Positions 32,104 through 41,915 are shown, counted from the first letter of the stretch. The stretch is 64,000 bases of DNA from Rosettibacter firmus (GCF_036860695.1 NZ_JAYKGJ010000003.1:62001-126000); one strand, 5' to 3'. Notes: a model not told the origin generated them from the letters alone. Program-made: numbers and translations.

Positions 32104-32187
32104 TGCCCGGAACAGGACTCGAACCTGCACGGCGTTACCGCCACTAGCTCCTGAAGCTAGCGTGTCTACCAATTCCACCATCCGGGC
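32104..32187 (-). tRNA. tRNA-Leu (anticodon CAG)
   Basis: The minus strand folds as an 84-nt class-II tRNA. The acceptor is GCCCGGA/TCCGGGC with discriminator A, the D arm contains GGTAGACACG, and the anticodon stem CTAGC/GCTAG carries loop TTCAGGA, giving CAG. A long variable arm (TGGCGGTAACGCCGT) is typical of leucine, and the T arm has GGTTCGAGTCC. The 3' CCA is not encoded. An ORF over this region is a shadow. Confidence 0.97.
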
Positions 32188-32236
32188 AAAAATACATTTC
32201 AAAAATAATTACAATGATTTTGAAAACAAAGTTATC

Positions 32237-34510
32237 TTACTTAAATCCAGTTGTTGTGTCATTATTCATAAATCTGGGAGGAGTAATTCTATTGTCAATA
32301 AAAGCATCAAAACTTTCAGGTAAATTTTTAATATTTGCAATATCTGTATAAACTCCACCTCTACAATCATTGGAATAAAGTTTAGGATTGCCATATTCAA
32401 AAATTGATTCTCTACAAAATTTTACAGGGACAACATTACCACTTGCAGGAGGTTGAAAATCTTCGAGTGGTAAATTTAATTGTTCGTATACATCATGCAT
32501 AAAAATTGCCCAGATAGGCAAAGCTGCTCTTGCCCCCTGTCCATAATCTCCTGTAAAAGAAATTTTCTGGTCATCAAATCCAACCCATACACCAGCTACA
32601 AGTTGAGGTGTAAAACCAACAAACCAGGCATCGGCATAATCCTGTGTTGTACCTGTTTTACCAGCAGCAGGTCTTTGAAAATTATAACGATATCTTGCAG
32701 CAACACCTGTTCCCTGATCAATAGCAGATCTCATCATATCAGTTACAATATAAGCAGTTTCCTCTGATATTGCTTCTCTCGATTCCGATACAAATTTATC
32801 TATCAGCATTCCATCTTTATCTTCAATTCTTAAAATAGAAATTGGTTCGTTATAAATTCCATGATTTGCCAGTGTTGCATAAGCAGAAGTAAGTTCAAGA
32901 GGTGTAACAAGTGAAGTACCAAGTGCGATTGATGGATAAAGTTCCAGTTTACTTTTTATTCCTAATTTTTCGGCAATTCTACCAATTTCGGGAAGAGGGG
33001 CATAATCTTCAATTATTAATCGAGCAGCTACAATATTTATAGAATACATTAATCCCTGTCGCAATGTAGTAAATCCACCTGTTGATAAATCAAAATTTTG
33101 AGGACTCCATCCATTGTAATTAAATGGTTGATTTAATATCGGATAAGCTGGATACAAACCTCTATCAATTGCAACCGTATAAATTATTGGTTTGAAAGCA
33201 GAACCAGGTTGACGTTTAATTTGAGTAACATGATTTAATCCATACAAAAATTTTTGATTTCTCCCTCCCACCATTGCTCTTATTTCACCAGTTTTAACAT
33301 CCATCACAACAAAACCAACTTCTATTTTTTTTGCTGCATTTTTAACTGAATCTATAAATGCTGGATCATTTTTTAATCTGTAATAAATATTTCTTTTTTC
33401 TGATTCACTTGTTGCAGTTTTATATTCAATCCTATCTTTAATTGCTTTATCAATTAAATCATCAATCATACCTTTATATTTATTCCATGACCATGATTTA
33501 TCGAATTGCTTTTGAAATTCATTTAAGTGAATCTCAACAGCTCGATTAGCTATTCTTTGCATTCGGCTATCGAGAGTTGTATAAATATTTAATCCATCTC
33601 TATACAAATCATAACCATACTTTGCACAAATCTTTTCCATTTGTTGACGAACATATTCAACAAAATGAGGAGCAATTGTTCCTCGAATTCCCTGTTCAAT
33701 TCTTTTATATGATAATCTAATTGGTTTTACTTTCAATCTTTCATATTCATCTTCGCTTAAAAAGTCCATATCAACCATATTTTTAAGTACTAAATTTCTT
33801 CTTTGAAGTGCTCTTTCATATTTTTCATAAGGATCATAATAGACCCATGATTTCAAGAGTGCAATTAATAAAGCTCCTTCTTCTATGGTCAAGTCTTTCA
33901 CATCTTTATCAAAATATACCTTAGATGCCATAGCAATTCCATAAGCTCCATGACCAAACCATTGTATATTAAAATACATTTCAAGTATTTCTCTTTTTGT
34001 ATAAGTTTTTTCAATTTGAACAGCAGTAATCCATTCTCTAATTTTTCTGATTACTGTATCAAATAATGATTCTTTCTCCGACTTCAATTCATATAAATTT
34101 TTTGCAAGCTGTTGAGTTATTGTACTTGCCCCTTCACGTTTGAATAAAAAAACATTTTTAAACATTGCTTTTATAAATCTTACTAAATCAACACCCCAGT
34201 GATCATAAAATTTTCTATCCTCTGTTGCTATTAATGCATTTACTACATGTGGCGGGATGCTATCAATACTTACTTCAACTCTGTTTTCTTTAAAAAATTG
34301 TCCAATAAGTTCACCATCAATACTATAAACATTACTTGCAAGTTGTGGTTTTGGATTTTCGAGTTCATCAAGTGAAGGCAGTCCTTCAAAAATATACTGA
34401 ATTAGCAAAATTGATATAACAAGAATTATTAATCCTGAAAACAATAAAAAGAATTTGAATCCTTTCCCTTTTTTATTCTTTTTTTTAAATGGTATTTGAC
34501 TTTTTATCAT
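32237..34510 (-). CDS. Penicillin-binding protein 1A (class A, bifunctional)
   Basis: A class-A PBP with glycosyltransferase and transpeptidase activities anchored in the inner membrane. It has a basic cytoplasmic tail, a transmembrane helix (about 20-42), the GT51 domain with ATEDRKFYDHWGVD, STITQQLAKN and KREILEMYFN, and the transpeptidase domain with QPGSAFKPIIY (nucleophile Ser), YSINIVA and AGKTGTTQDYAD. About 757 residues is normal. I start at ATG 34510; a TTG at 34534 adds eight residues with no better ribosome site. It overlaps lpxH. Confidence 0.93.
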   Translation of the reverse strand: MIKSQIPFKKKNKKGKGFKFFLLFSGLIILVISILLIQYIFEGLPSLDELENPKPQLASNVYSIDGELIGQFFKENRVEVSIDSIPPHVVNALIATEDRKFYDHWGVDLVRFIKAMFKNVFLFKREGASTITQQLAKNLYELKSEKESLFDTVIRKIREWITAVQIEKTYTKREILEMYFNIQWFGHGAYGIAMASKVYFDKDVKDLTIEEGALLIALLKSWVYYDPYEKYERALQRRNLVLKNMVDMDFLSEDEYERLKVKPIRLSYKRIEQGIRGTIAPHFVEYVRQQMEKICAKYGYDLYRDGLNIYTTLDSRMQRIANRAVEIHLNEFQKQFDKSWSWNKYKGMIDDLIDKAIKDRIEYKTATSESEKRNIYYRLKNDPAFIDSVKNAAKKIEVGFVVMDVKTGEIRAMVGGRNQKFLYGLNHVTQIKRQPGSAFKPIIYTVAIDRGLYPAYPILNQPFNYNGWSPQNFDLSTGGFTTLRQGLMYSINIVAARLIIEDYAPLPEIGRIAEKLGIKSKLELYPSIALGTSLVTPLELTSAYATLANHGIYNEPISILRIEDKDGMLIDKFVSESREAISEETAYIVTDMMRSAIDQGTGVAARYRYNFQRPAAGKTGTTQDYADAWFVGFTPQLVAGVWVGFDDQKISFTGDYGQGARAALPIWAIFMHDVYEQLNLPLEDFQPPASGNVVPVKFCRESIFEYGNPKLYSNDCRGGVYTDIANIKNLPESFDAFIDNRITPPRFMNNDTTTGFK

Positions 34511-35234
34511 TTTGTACCCAATCAATAATTTCAAAAGTATTTATAAATTTTCCATAGCATGGTTTCTGTAACCAGGAACCCAGATTGATATAATATCCAT
34601 TTTCAAATTTTTCTTTCGATAATACATGTGAATGCCCAAATATTACATAATCATATCCATCTTTAATTTTTTCTTTAGCTACTTCAAAAAGGCAATCTTT
34701 ATTATATTTTTTTGAATTATAATTTCTGCTTGTTTTGCTTGATAAACTTGCAAGTTTAATTCCTAAATCAGGATGAATAAATGAATACATTTTCTGAAGA
34801 ATCTTATTCCTCAATATTGCTTTCAATATTTTATAACCAATATCATTTTTAATTAAGCCATCACCATGACCAATAAAAAATTTTTTCCCATTTAATTCAA
34901 AGTGAGCTGGCTGATAATAAAGTTTTGCCCCAATTTCTTTTTCAAAAAAATCTCGATGTAGAAAATCATGATTACCAATGAAATAATGAAGCTTTCTACC
35001 AGTTTCTGTAAATTCTTTTAATGCGGTAAATGTTTTATAAAATCCTTTTTGAATTACTCTTTTATATTCAAACCAGTAATCAAATAAATCTCCCATTATA
35101 AATAATTCGTCACAATTACTTTTAGCATAGTTTAAAAATAAAATCAATTTTTTTTCTTTCTCAGTTTCAACATCCCTGGATTCCAGACCAAGGTGTAAAT
35201 CAGAAATAAAAAAATATGTTTTAAATGAATTCAT
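34485..35234 (-). CDS. lpxH: UDP-2,3-diacylglucosamine diphosphatase (LpxH-type)
   Basis: LpxH hydrolyses UDP-2,3-diacylglucosamine to lipid X in lipid A synthesis. The 249 residues hold the full calcineurin-like di-metal set in order: FISDLHLG, MGDLFDYW, FIGNHDFLHRD, IGHGDGL and FGHSH. The GD-x-FD-x-W form and the DFLHRDFFE insert favour LpxH over generic phosphodiesterases. Its presence is evidence for an LPS-bearing outer membrane. It lies 5 bp after the M1 peptidase gene. Confidence 0.88.
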   Translation of the reverse strand: MNSFKTYFFISDLHLGLESRDVETEKEKKLILFLNYAKSNCDELFIMGDLFDYWFEYKRVIQKGFYKTFTALKEFTETGRKLHYFIGNHDFLHRDFFEKEIGAKLYYQPAHFELNGKKFFIGHGDGLIKNDIGYKILKAILRNKILQKMYSFIHPDLGIKLASLSSKTSRNYNSKKYNKDCLFEVAKEKIKDGYDYVIFGHSHVLSKEKFENGYYINLGSWLQKPCYGKFINTFEIIDWVQNDKKSNTI

Positions 35235-35239
35235 AAAAT

Positions 35240-36952
35240 TTATTCTGCTAATTTAAATTCTGCAAGTAACCAATTATCTGGATCAACTTCAATTGATGAT
35301 GGTTTATATTTAGTTATAAATTCAAAACTATTCTTCTTGTCTTTAACATAAATATTCTTTAGTTCAGATTCTCCATTTTCAAAAATAATTTTCAAATCAA
35401 CAGGAAATTTATAAATATCATAGTCATTTTGTAATTGTTGGATTTTAAAAATTATTTTATAACCATCCTTAATAGGAAAATATTTCCAGCTATATTCAGC
35501 TTTAATTATTTCTTTTCCCTTATAAATCCATTGATCAAAAAAATAACTTAGATTTCTTTTGGAAACTTTTTCGCATATATTTTGAAAATCTTTAGTAGAT
35601 GCGTTTTTATATTTATAAGTCTCGAAATATGTTCTGAGTATTTTAAAAAACAAACTATCTCCCACTTCTCTTCTCAACATATGAAGAACCCATGCACCTT
35701 TATTATACACAAGATTGCTAAACAAATTATTCTCTGGATTATATAAAGTTCCACTTAGAAATTTAATTGACTTCGATTTCATGGTTGATATAAGAGCACT
35801 TTTACCTGCCTGATATTCCCAGTATAAAGCTTCTGAATAAGTTGCAAAACCTTCATTGAGCCAGATATCTTTCCAGGTTTTTGGACTCACTGCATTTCCC
35901 CACCAGTGATGTGAAAGTTCATGAATATACATATCCTGAAAAAATTTTTTACCAGTTATGAATTTAGAACCTATACCTGTAATTGTTTGATGTTCCATTG
36001 CACCATATGGCCATAAGAATTCTGCAACTGCATACTTTTCTTTTATAAATGGATATGGACCAAAAAGTTTTTCAAAAGTATAAATGTATTTAGAATGACC
36101 AGAAAAATCATTAATTGCATCATTAAACTTTTCAGGAAAAGCATAGCAATAAAGCTGTAGTGTATCCCCTGTAATTGAAACATATTTTTGATGATAAGAT
36201 TTATAATTGCCTGAGTAAATTGCAATTAAGTATGTTGAAATAGGATAGAAAGTTTTCCAGTGATATGTTTTTTTATCTTTGTTAGAAATTATTTCAATCA
36301 ATTTACCATTAGAGAGAGACACATAAGATGAATCATTGGTAATAAAAATATCTACTAAAGCTTTATCATCTGGTTTATCGATACATGGAAACCATGTTGA
36401 AGCATAGAATGGTTCACTTATAGTATAAACAACATTTTTACCATTAATATCTTCAAAAGAAAAAGAACCGAATCCTAAATTTTTTGGCTCTCCTTCATAA
36501 ATTATTTTTATCTCTGATGTGTCTTTAAGATTTGATTCTGGCAATATTTTTAAAATAGTATCATCTCTTTTATAAGTAGCTATTTTATCATTTAATGATA
36601 AATTTATAATCTTGAGATTGTCATAAAAATTAATATCAATCTCTTTAACTAAAGGATTATTTGTAATAAACTTAATTTCAACATCTCCTTTAATAAACTT
36701 GGAATCAGGATTTAATTCGATATGAATATTATAATGCAATACATCCAGCTTTGTTTGAGTAGGCGGATTATATTCTTCAATAAATTTATTATCAAGTTGT
36801 GGAGTTTGTATACCTACATTCAAATAGCTTACTGATTTGCTAATAAAAGGAAGAATATTCTTTGTTAATGGAATAATTACAAAAACTGAGAATAAAATTG
36901 ATGTTAATGCAATTACTATTGCTATAACAAATGGATTTTTCTTAATCGTCAT
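35240..36952 (-). CDS. M1-family zinc aminopeptidase, membrane-anchored
   Basis: The 570-residue gluzincin has an N-terminal membrane anchor (about 9-29), a beta-saddle domain and an M1 catalytic domain with GAMEH (in place of GAMEN, the exopeptidase loop), zinc motif HELSHHWWG (H-E-x-x-H) and the third ligand in WLNEGFATYSE 18 residues later. The orientation suggests periplasmic removal of N-terminal residues from peptides. It is divergent from glgC and first in a group with lpxH and PBP1A. Confidence 0.92.
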   Translation of the reverse strand: MTIKKNPFVIAIVIALTSILFSVFVIIPLTKNILPFISKSVSYLNVGIQTPQLDNKFIEEYNPPTQTKLDVLHYNIHIELNPDSKFIKGDVEIKFITNNPLVKEIDINFYDNLKIINLSLNDKIATYKRDDTILKILPESNLKDTSEIKIIYEGEPKNLGFGSFSFEDINGKNVVYTISEPFYASTWFPCIDKPDDKALVDIFITNDSSYVSLSNGKLIEIISNKDKKTYHWKTFYPISTYLIAIYSGNYKSYHQKYVSITGDTLQLYCYAFPEKFNDAINDFSGHSKYIYTFEKLFGPYPFIKEKYAVAEFLWPYGAMEHQTITGIGSKFITGKKFFQDMYIHELSHHWWGNAVSPKTWKDIWLNEGFATYSEALYWEYQAGKSALISTMKSKSIKFLSGTLYNPENNLFSNLVYNKGAWVLHMLRREVGDSLFFKILRTYFETYKYKNASTKDFQNICEKVSKRNLSYFFDQWIYKGKEIIKAEYSWKYFPIKDGYKIIFKIQQLQNDYDIYKFPVDLKIIFENGESELKNIYVKDKKNSFEFITKYKPSSIEVDPDNWLLAEFKLAE

Positions 36953-37003
36953 TAAATTGTAGATATTTTATATATTCAATTGCAAAGTTAATCATTTCTT
37001 AAA

Positions 37004-37032
37004 TTGCCAATCAATTCATAATTAAATATATT
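37004..37032 (+). promoter_or_regulatory. Likely housekeeping promoter of glgC
   Basis: TTGCCA (37004-37009) and TATATT (37027-37032) are spaced by exactly 17 bp, close to sigma70 consensus, with the expected start near 37039 and the glgC ribosome site GGAG just before the ATG at 37056. Confidence 0.5.
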
Positions 37033-37055
37033 TTATGTAAAGACTGGAGACTATC

Positions 37056-38297
37056 ATGAGAAATTATGCTGGTTCAGAAATCTTGAGAAAAACATTAACA
37101 ATGATTTTAGCTGGTGGACAGGGAGAAAGATTATATCCACTAACAAAAGAAAGGACAAAACCTTCAGTCCCTTTTGGTGGTAAGTATAGAATTATTGATT
37201 TCACTCTTTCAAATTGCTTAAACTCAGGTTTTAGAAAAATATTTGTTCTTACTCAATACAAATCTGATTCATTAAATCGTCATCTTTATGAAGCCTGGAA
37301 TATTTTTAATCCAGAACTTGGTGAATTTATTTATTCAATTCCACCTCAATTTAAAACTGGTAGAGACTGGTATTTAGGAACTGCAAATGCAATACACCAG
37401 AATTTTAATTTAATTACAGATAATGTTTATGAATGGTTACTTATACTTTCAGGCGATCATATATATAAAATGGATTATTTAAAGATGATTCAATATCACA
37501 TCGAAAAGAAAGCTGCTTTGACTGTCTCAGCAATCGAAATTCCTAAAGACGATGCTTATAGATTTGGTGTACTTGAAATTGCACCAGATTATCGAGTCAT
37601 TTCTTTTCAGGAAAAACCTAAAAAGCCTCCTATTATTCCAGACAAGCCAGATTACTCTTTCGTAAATATGGGTATTTATGTTTTTAATGTCCCTGTAATT
37701 AAAGAAGTAATGAATAGAATGGAAATCGAGAAAGTACCAAATATTGACTTCGGGAAAAATGTAATTCCCTATATGATAAAAAATAATTATCATGTTCAGG
37801 CATACAGATTCATTGATGAAAATAAAAAAGAACAACCATACTGGGTTGATGTAGGAACTATTGAAAGTTATTATGCTGCGAGTATGGATTTAATCAGTGT
37901 TAATCCTCATTTTAATCTTTATGATCAGGAATGGCCATTAAGAACCGAACAAAGGCAATTTCCACCAGCAAAAACTGTTTCGCACGAAGGTGAAAGAGTT
38001 GGTCGTGCAATTAATTCATTGATTACAGATGGTACAATAATTTCTGGTGGATTGGTAGAGCGGTCAATTCTTGGTTTTAATGTTCGTGTTAATAGTTACA
38101 CTTATATTACAGATTCTATAATAATGGATAATTGTAATATTGGTCGTCATTCAAGGATTCGTAGAGCGATAATTGATAAAAATGTGATTATACCAGAAGG
38201 AACAGAAATCGGTTTTGATATTGAAATGGATAAAAAAAGATTTACTGTTTCAGAAACAGGGATTGTTGTAATTCCCAAGAACTATAAATTCAACTAA
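37056..38297 (+). CDS. glgC: Glucose-1-phosphate adenylyltransferase
   Basis: GlgC makes ADP-glucose for glycogen. The 413 residues show the pyrophosphorylase loop MILAGGQGERLYPLTKERTK, the allosteric/substrate region KPSVPFGGKYRIIDF, SGDHIYKMDY (metal Asp), FQEKPKKPP, YWVDVGTIESYY and a C-terminal left-handed beta-helix (about 300-405) with hexapeptide-like TDSIIMDNCNIGRHSRIRRA. GGAG 7 nt before the ATG sets the start. No glycogen synthase is adjacent; a GH13 enzyme is 16 kb away. Confidence 0.97.
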   Translation: MRNYAGSEILRKTLTMILAGGQGERLYPLTKERTKPSVPFGGKYRIIDFTLSNCLNSGFRKIFVLTQYKSDSLNRHLYEAWNIFNPELGEFIYSIPPQFKTGRDWYLGTANAIHQNFNLITDNVYEWLLILSGDHIYKMDYLKMIQYHIEKKAALTVSAIEIPKDDAYRFGVLEIAPDYRVISFQEKPKKPPIIPDKPDYSFVNMGIYVFNVPVIKEVMNRMEIEKVPNIDFGKNVIPYMIKNNYHVQAYRFIDENKKEQPYWVDVGTIESYYAASMDLISVNPHFNLYDQEWPLRTEQRQFPPAKTVSHEGERVGRAINSLITDGTIISGGLVERSILGFNVRVNSYTYITDSIIMDNCNIGRHSRIRRAIIDKNVIIPEGTEIGFDIEMDKKRFTVSETGIVVIPKNYKFN

Positions 38298-38330
38298 AAT
38301 TAATCTGATTAAATCGCAATTCATTAAAAA

Positions 38331-38530
38331 TTATTTTAAAAAAATCATTTTCCTTACTGAATTGTATTTATCATTACTTAACACATAAAAGTAAATTCCA
38401 GTTGATAAATCTTTCGCATCGAATTTTATTTCGTGTGTTCCTGAAAACATCAATTCATTATTTATTAGAGTAGTAAATTCTATTTTTGGGTAACTCTTTT
38501 CTCAATGTTTTTATATATGTTAATCCACAA
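38331..38530 (-). pseudogene. Decayed type IX secretion C-terminal sorting domain
   Basis: Minus-strand reading down to the stop at 38331 gives an ending that is clearly a T9SS sorting domain: SGTHEIKFDAKDLSTGIYFY, then VRKMIFLK and stop. Upstream the frame hits TGA at 38504-38502. A frameshifted piece (NIYKNIEKRVTQK) resembles the preceding sorting-domain strand VYNILGEKVATL, and no start codon or passenger remains. So this is the 3' scar of a deleted secreted-protein gene, in the 309-bp gap after glgC. It is evidence that this lineage uses, or used, type IX secretion. Confidence 0.8.
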
Positions 38531-38606
38531 ATGAATATAAATATTTATTCTTAAATAACTTGAATGTATTTTTAAATAGCTTATTAATGTATTATCTAAA
38601 ATAATT

Positions 38607-40433
38607 ATGAATCCATTATTAGAAGATAAATTAAAAAATATTCCTGCTTTACCAGGCATTTATCAGTTCAAGAATGAAAAAGGGAAGGTTATTTATGTAG
38701 GTAAAGCAAAAAATTTAAGAAATCGTGTCCGTTCATATTTTCAAAAAAATATTGATTCACCTAAAACTGCTGCATTAGTCTCTAAAATTCATGATATAGA
38801 ATTAATTATTACAGATAACGAAATTGAAGCTCTTGTTCTTGAAAACAACTTAATTAAAGAACTCAAACCTCGTTACAATGTTAATCTAAAAGACGATAAA
38901 TCTTATCCATACATTAAAGTAACTAATGAACCCTATCCTCAGATTTATCCCACAAGAAATATTGTTAAAGATGGTTCAAAATATTTTGGACCATATACAG
39001 ATGTAAAAAACATGAAACAATCTTTGAGATTAATTAACAAGGTTTTTAAGATTAGAAGTTGTAAGTATGAAATAACAGAAGAAGCAATCCAGAAAAAGAA
39101 ATTCAAAGTATGTCTTGATTATCACATAAAGAAATGTGATGGACCATGCGAAGGTTTAATTTCTCAGTATCAGTACAATCAAATGGTTAATCAGGTTGTA
39201 AAAGTTTTACGTGGTAAAACTGATGATTTAATAGAAGAACTAAAACAACAAATGAACGAAGCAGCTGAAAAACTTGAATTCGAAAAAGCTGCAGAATTAC
39301 GTGATAGAATTGAACAACTTCAAATTTATTCTTCAAAACAAAAAGTAGTTTCTAATGATTTAGAAGATAAAGATATAATTAGTGCAGCTTATGAAGGTAA
39401 AGATGTTGCAGCTACAATTTTAAATATTCGTTCTGGTAAGCTTGTTGGTAAAAGACAATTTGCACTCATATCAGAAGAGAATGAAGAAATAAATCAAATT
39501 TATTCAGCAATTATTAGATTTTATTACGATGAATATGTTGAAATACCCAGGGAAATAATTGTTGAAGTTGAACCATCGGATTCCGATACACTGCTTGAAT
39601 GGTTAAATAGCAGAGCATTAAAGAAATGCAAGTTTATAATTCCTCAAAAGCAAAGTGAAGCAAAAGCTCTTTTAATGATGTGTAAACAAAATGCACAATT
39701 ATATCTCGAAGAAATTCAATTACAAAGAATGAAAAAAGAAGGAAATGTTCCTTATGCACTTTCAGCACTTCAAAGAGATTTACATTTAAAAAAGCTGCCA
39801 AGAAAAATTGAATGCTTCGATATATCGAATTTACAGGGGAGTGATTCTGTAGCAAGTATGGTTGTCTTTGTTGATGGAAAACCTAAAAAAAGTTTATATC
39901 GAAAATTTATAATCAAAACTGTTGAAGGACCAAATGACTTTGCAAGTATGCAGGAAGTTTTTTATAGGCGATATTCTAAACTTCTTGAAGAAAATGAACC
40001 AATGCCAGATTTGATTATGGTTGATGGAGGAAAGGGACAGCTTTCAAGTGCAATTGAAGTATTAAAAAATCTGGGCATAAAAGATTATGAAATAATTGGT
40101 TTGGCAAAAAGATTAGAAGAAATTTATTTACCAGATGAAGAAGACCCACTATTAATCTCTAAAACTTCATCGAGTTTGAAACTTTTACAACAAATTAGAG
40201 ACGAAGCTCATCGTTTTGCAATTACATTTCATAGAGAAAGAAGAAATAAACGTACATTTACAAGTGAATTACTCGAAATAAAAGGAATTGGAGAAAAAGT
40301 TGCTCAAAAACTTCTTTCAAAATTCAGTATTGATGAAATTAAAAACATGGAAGAAAATAGATTAGCTGAAGTTATTGGAAAAGCAAAAGCAAAAATTATA
40401 TTTAATCATTACCATCCAGAACAAAACCAGTAA
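38607..40433 (+). CDS. uvrC: UvrC, excinuclease ABC subunit C
   Basis: UvrC makes both incisions in nucleotide excision repair. The 608 residues contain the GIY-YIG nuclease (PGIYQFKNEKGKVIYVGKA, with RNRVRSYF, about 14-95), a UVR helix pair (about 205-240, KLEFEKAAELRDRIEQL), the RNase-H-like endonuclease domain (DLIMVDGGKGQL, about 475; IECFDISNLQGSDSVASMVV) and C-terminal helix-hairpin-helix (IKGIGEKVAQKLL). Length and catalytic Asp residues are intact. Translation begins at ATG 38607 without a strong ribosome site. Confidence 0.97.
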   Translation: MNPLLEDKLKNIPALPGIYQFKNEKGKVIYVGKAKNLRNRVRSYFQKNIDSPKTAALVSKIHDIELIITDNEIEALVLENNLIKELKPRYNVNLKDDKSYPYIKVTNEPYPQIYPTRNIVKDGSKYFGPYTDVKNMKQSLRLINKVFKIRSCKYEITEEAIQKKKFKVCLDYHIKKCDGPCEGLISQYQYNQMVNQVVKVLRGKTDDLIEELKQQMNEAAEKLEFEKAAELRDRIEQLQIYSSKQKVVSNDLEDKDIISAAYEGKDVAATILNIRSGKLVGKRQFALISEENEEINQIYSAIIRFYYDEYVEIPREIIVEVEPSDSDTLLEWLNSRALKKCKFIIPQKQSEAKALLMMCKQNAQLYLEEIQLQRMKKEGNVPYALSALQRDLHLKKLPRKIECFDISNLQGSDSVASMVVFVDGKPKKSLYRKFIIKTVEGPNDFASMQEVFYRRYSKLLEENEPMPDLIMVDGGKGQLSSAIEVLKNLGIKDYEIIGLAKRLEEIYLPDEEDPLLISKTSSSLKLLQQIRDEAHRFAITFHRERRNKRTFTSELLEIKGIGEKVAQKLLSKFSIDEIKNMEENRLAEVIGKAKAKIIFNHYHPEQNQ

Positions 40434-40444
40434 ATAATTAAAAA

Positions 40445-40540
40445 AGCCAAGCCTCCAGACCACCCAGGTTAAATACTTACCGTTGCTTCCTTCCGGACCT
40501 GGCGGGGTTGGGTATTAACCTGCCGATCTAAGGCCTGGCT
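40445..40540 (-). ncRNA. ffs: Signal recognition particle RNA, small bacterial 4.5S type
   Basis: The minus strand forms one long hairpin: outer arms AGCCAGGCC/GGCTTGGCT (about 9 bp, one mismatch), then CAGGTTAATACCC paired to GGTATTTAACCTG, with the universal apical domain CAGGTCCGGAAGGAAGCA and CAACGG. This is diagnostic of 4.5S SRP RNA, about 96 nt. The helix runs directly into a T-tract (TTTTTT) at 40440-40445, an intrinsic terminator. It is convergent with uvrC. Confidence 0.95.
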
Positions 40541-40661
40541 AAACTTTTTCAAGAAATTAATCTTAACAATAGAACTAAATTTTATAAACAGACTATATTA
40601 AGTACTTTCCAATATTTGGCGTGCAAATATAGAAATTTTACAACTATCAAAAAATGCAATT

Positions 40662-41915
40662 TCAGGTTTTTTGCTCTTTCTTTTTTGCGGCGGGAAAAAG
40701 AATATTATTAAGAATTAATCTATAACCTGGCGAGTTTTTAAATAAACTCAAATCTGTTGGTGGATCGCCAACTGCATGTTGATAATCTTCGGGATCGTGG
40801 CCACCATAAAATGTAAAAGTACCTCTTCCAAAATTTCCATGAATATATTTCACTTGATCAGTTCCTGCTCGTTCTGCAAGAATATAGACAGAACTTTTTA
40901 TATATTTTTTTCTAAACATTGTAGTTTGTCCCATAAAACCATGAATAACATTAACATGATTTTGTGTAAGCATAGTAGGAACTGGATCATACTTTGCTGA
41001 AAATTCAAAGAGCGTAAAATAATCATTCTGTTCACTACCAATTTCAGCAGGTTGAATATCTATATCGCTGTATTCATATATCAAAGGATTCATTTCAAGT
41101 TTGAAATCCTGAAAAGCTAATGTTTGAGAATAATCAAGTTTATTTTGTGCATCCGGGTCTGGTGGATCACCATCATACATTTTATCAACTATGTCTACAT
41201 TCAATGCGGCAAGAGCAATATCATAAGAATCAGTTGCAGAACACATAGCAAATAAAAATCCTCCCTGAGCAACATAATTTTTTATAGCTAATACTACAGT
41301 TTTTTCCATTTCAGATACTTTTTTGAATCCAAGTTTTTTAGCTTCTCTTTCATAAATATTCTGCTGTTCAATATACCATGGGGCATTACTGAATGAAGCA
41401 TAAAACTTTCCATATTGCCCTGTAAAATCTTCGTGATGAAGATGTAACCAATCATATTTTTCAAGGTCACCTCTCAAAATTTCTTCGACCCATATTTTAT
41501 CATACTGCACTTCAGCATAATCAAGTGCTAATGTTACTGCATCATCCCAAGGTTTAAAGTTAGGTGGAACATAAACAGCAATTTTAGGAGCCTTTTCGAG
41601 TCGTACTACTTCCATGTTCTGTTCTTCACTTTGAACAAGCGAATAAATTTGTACTGCTTCTTGCTGAGTTAATGTTTGAAATGCAACTCCTTTAATTCTA
41701 CATTTTGCTGCTAATTTTTCTGAATAATCAAACATAAATGAACCACCACGATAATTTAAGAGCCAATCACCAACCATTCCATCTTTTAGAGCATTGTATG
41801 CAATCCCATAAGCTTTGAGATGATCAGTTTGATTCAAATCCATGTAGATAAGAATTTTTGCTTGTGCAAGTATTAAGGAAGCAAAAAGAAAATTTATTAG
41901 AAATAATTTTTTCAT
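40662..41915 (-). CDS. Secreted orphan of the family mislabelled 'asparagine synthetase B'
   Basis: The 417 residues begin with a signal peptide (about 1-17, LINFLFASLILAQA) and are recognisable from the Bacteroidota/Ignavibacteria family found in databases as 'asparagine synthetase B'. Conserved blocks seen are DLNQTDHLKAYGIAY, DWLLNYRGGSF, WLHLHHEDFTGQYGKF, FLFAMCSATDSYDIALAAL, ENPLIYEYSDID-type text, TFYGGHDPEDYQH and the tail NSPGYRLILNNILFPAAKK. It has neither the ATP-pyrophosphatase motif SGGxDS nor an N-terminal catalytic Cys2, so asparagine synthesis is not supported. The GGHDPEDY and MCSATDS segments recall class-I glutaminase-like folds. True role unknown. Confidence 0.8.
   Translation of the reverse strand: MKKLFLINFLFASLILAQAKILIYMDLNQTDHLKAYGIAYNALKDGMVGDWLLNYRGGSFMFDYSEKLAAKCRIKGVAFQTLTQQEAVQIYSLVQSEEQNMEVVRLEKAPKIAVYVPPNFKPWDDAVTLALDYAEVQYDKIWVEEILRGDLEKYDWLHLHHEDFTGQYGKFYASFSNAPWYIEQQNIYEREAKKLGFKKVSEMEKTVVLAIKNYVAQGGFLFAMCSATDSYDIALAALNVDIVDKMYDGDPPDPDAQNKLDYSQTLAFQDFKLEMNPLIYEYSDIDIQPAEIGSEQNDYFTLFEFSAKYDPVPTMLTQNHVNVIHGFMGQTTMFRKKYIKSSVYILAERAGTDQVKYIHGNFGRGTFTFYGGHDPEDYQHAVGDPPTDLSLFKNSPGYRLILNNILFPAAKKKEQKT

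Noticed and set aside
31981-32202. 73-residue minus-strand open frame
   Set aside because: It reads across the tRNA-Leu gene, has no ribosome site or recognisable protein features, and is explained by the tRNA.
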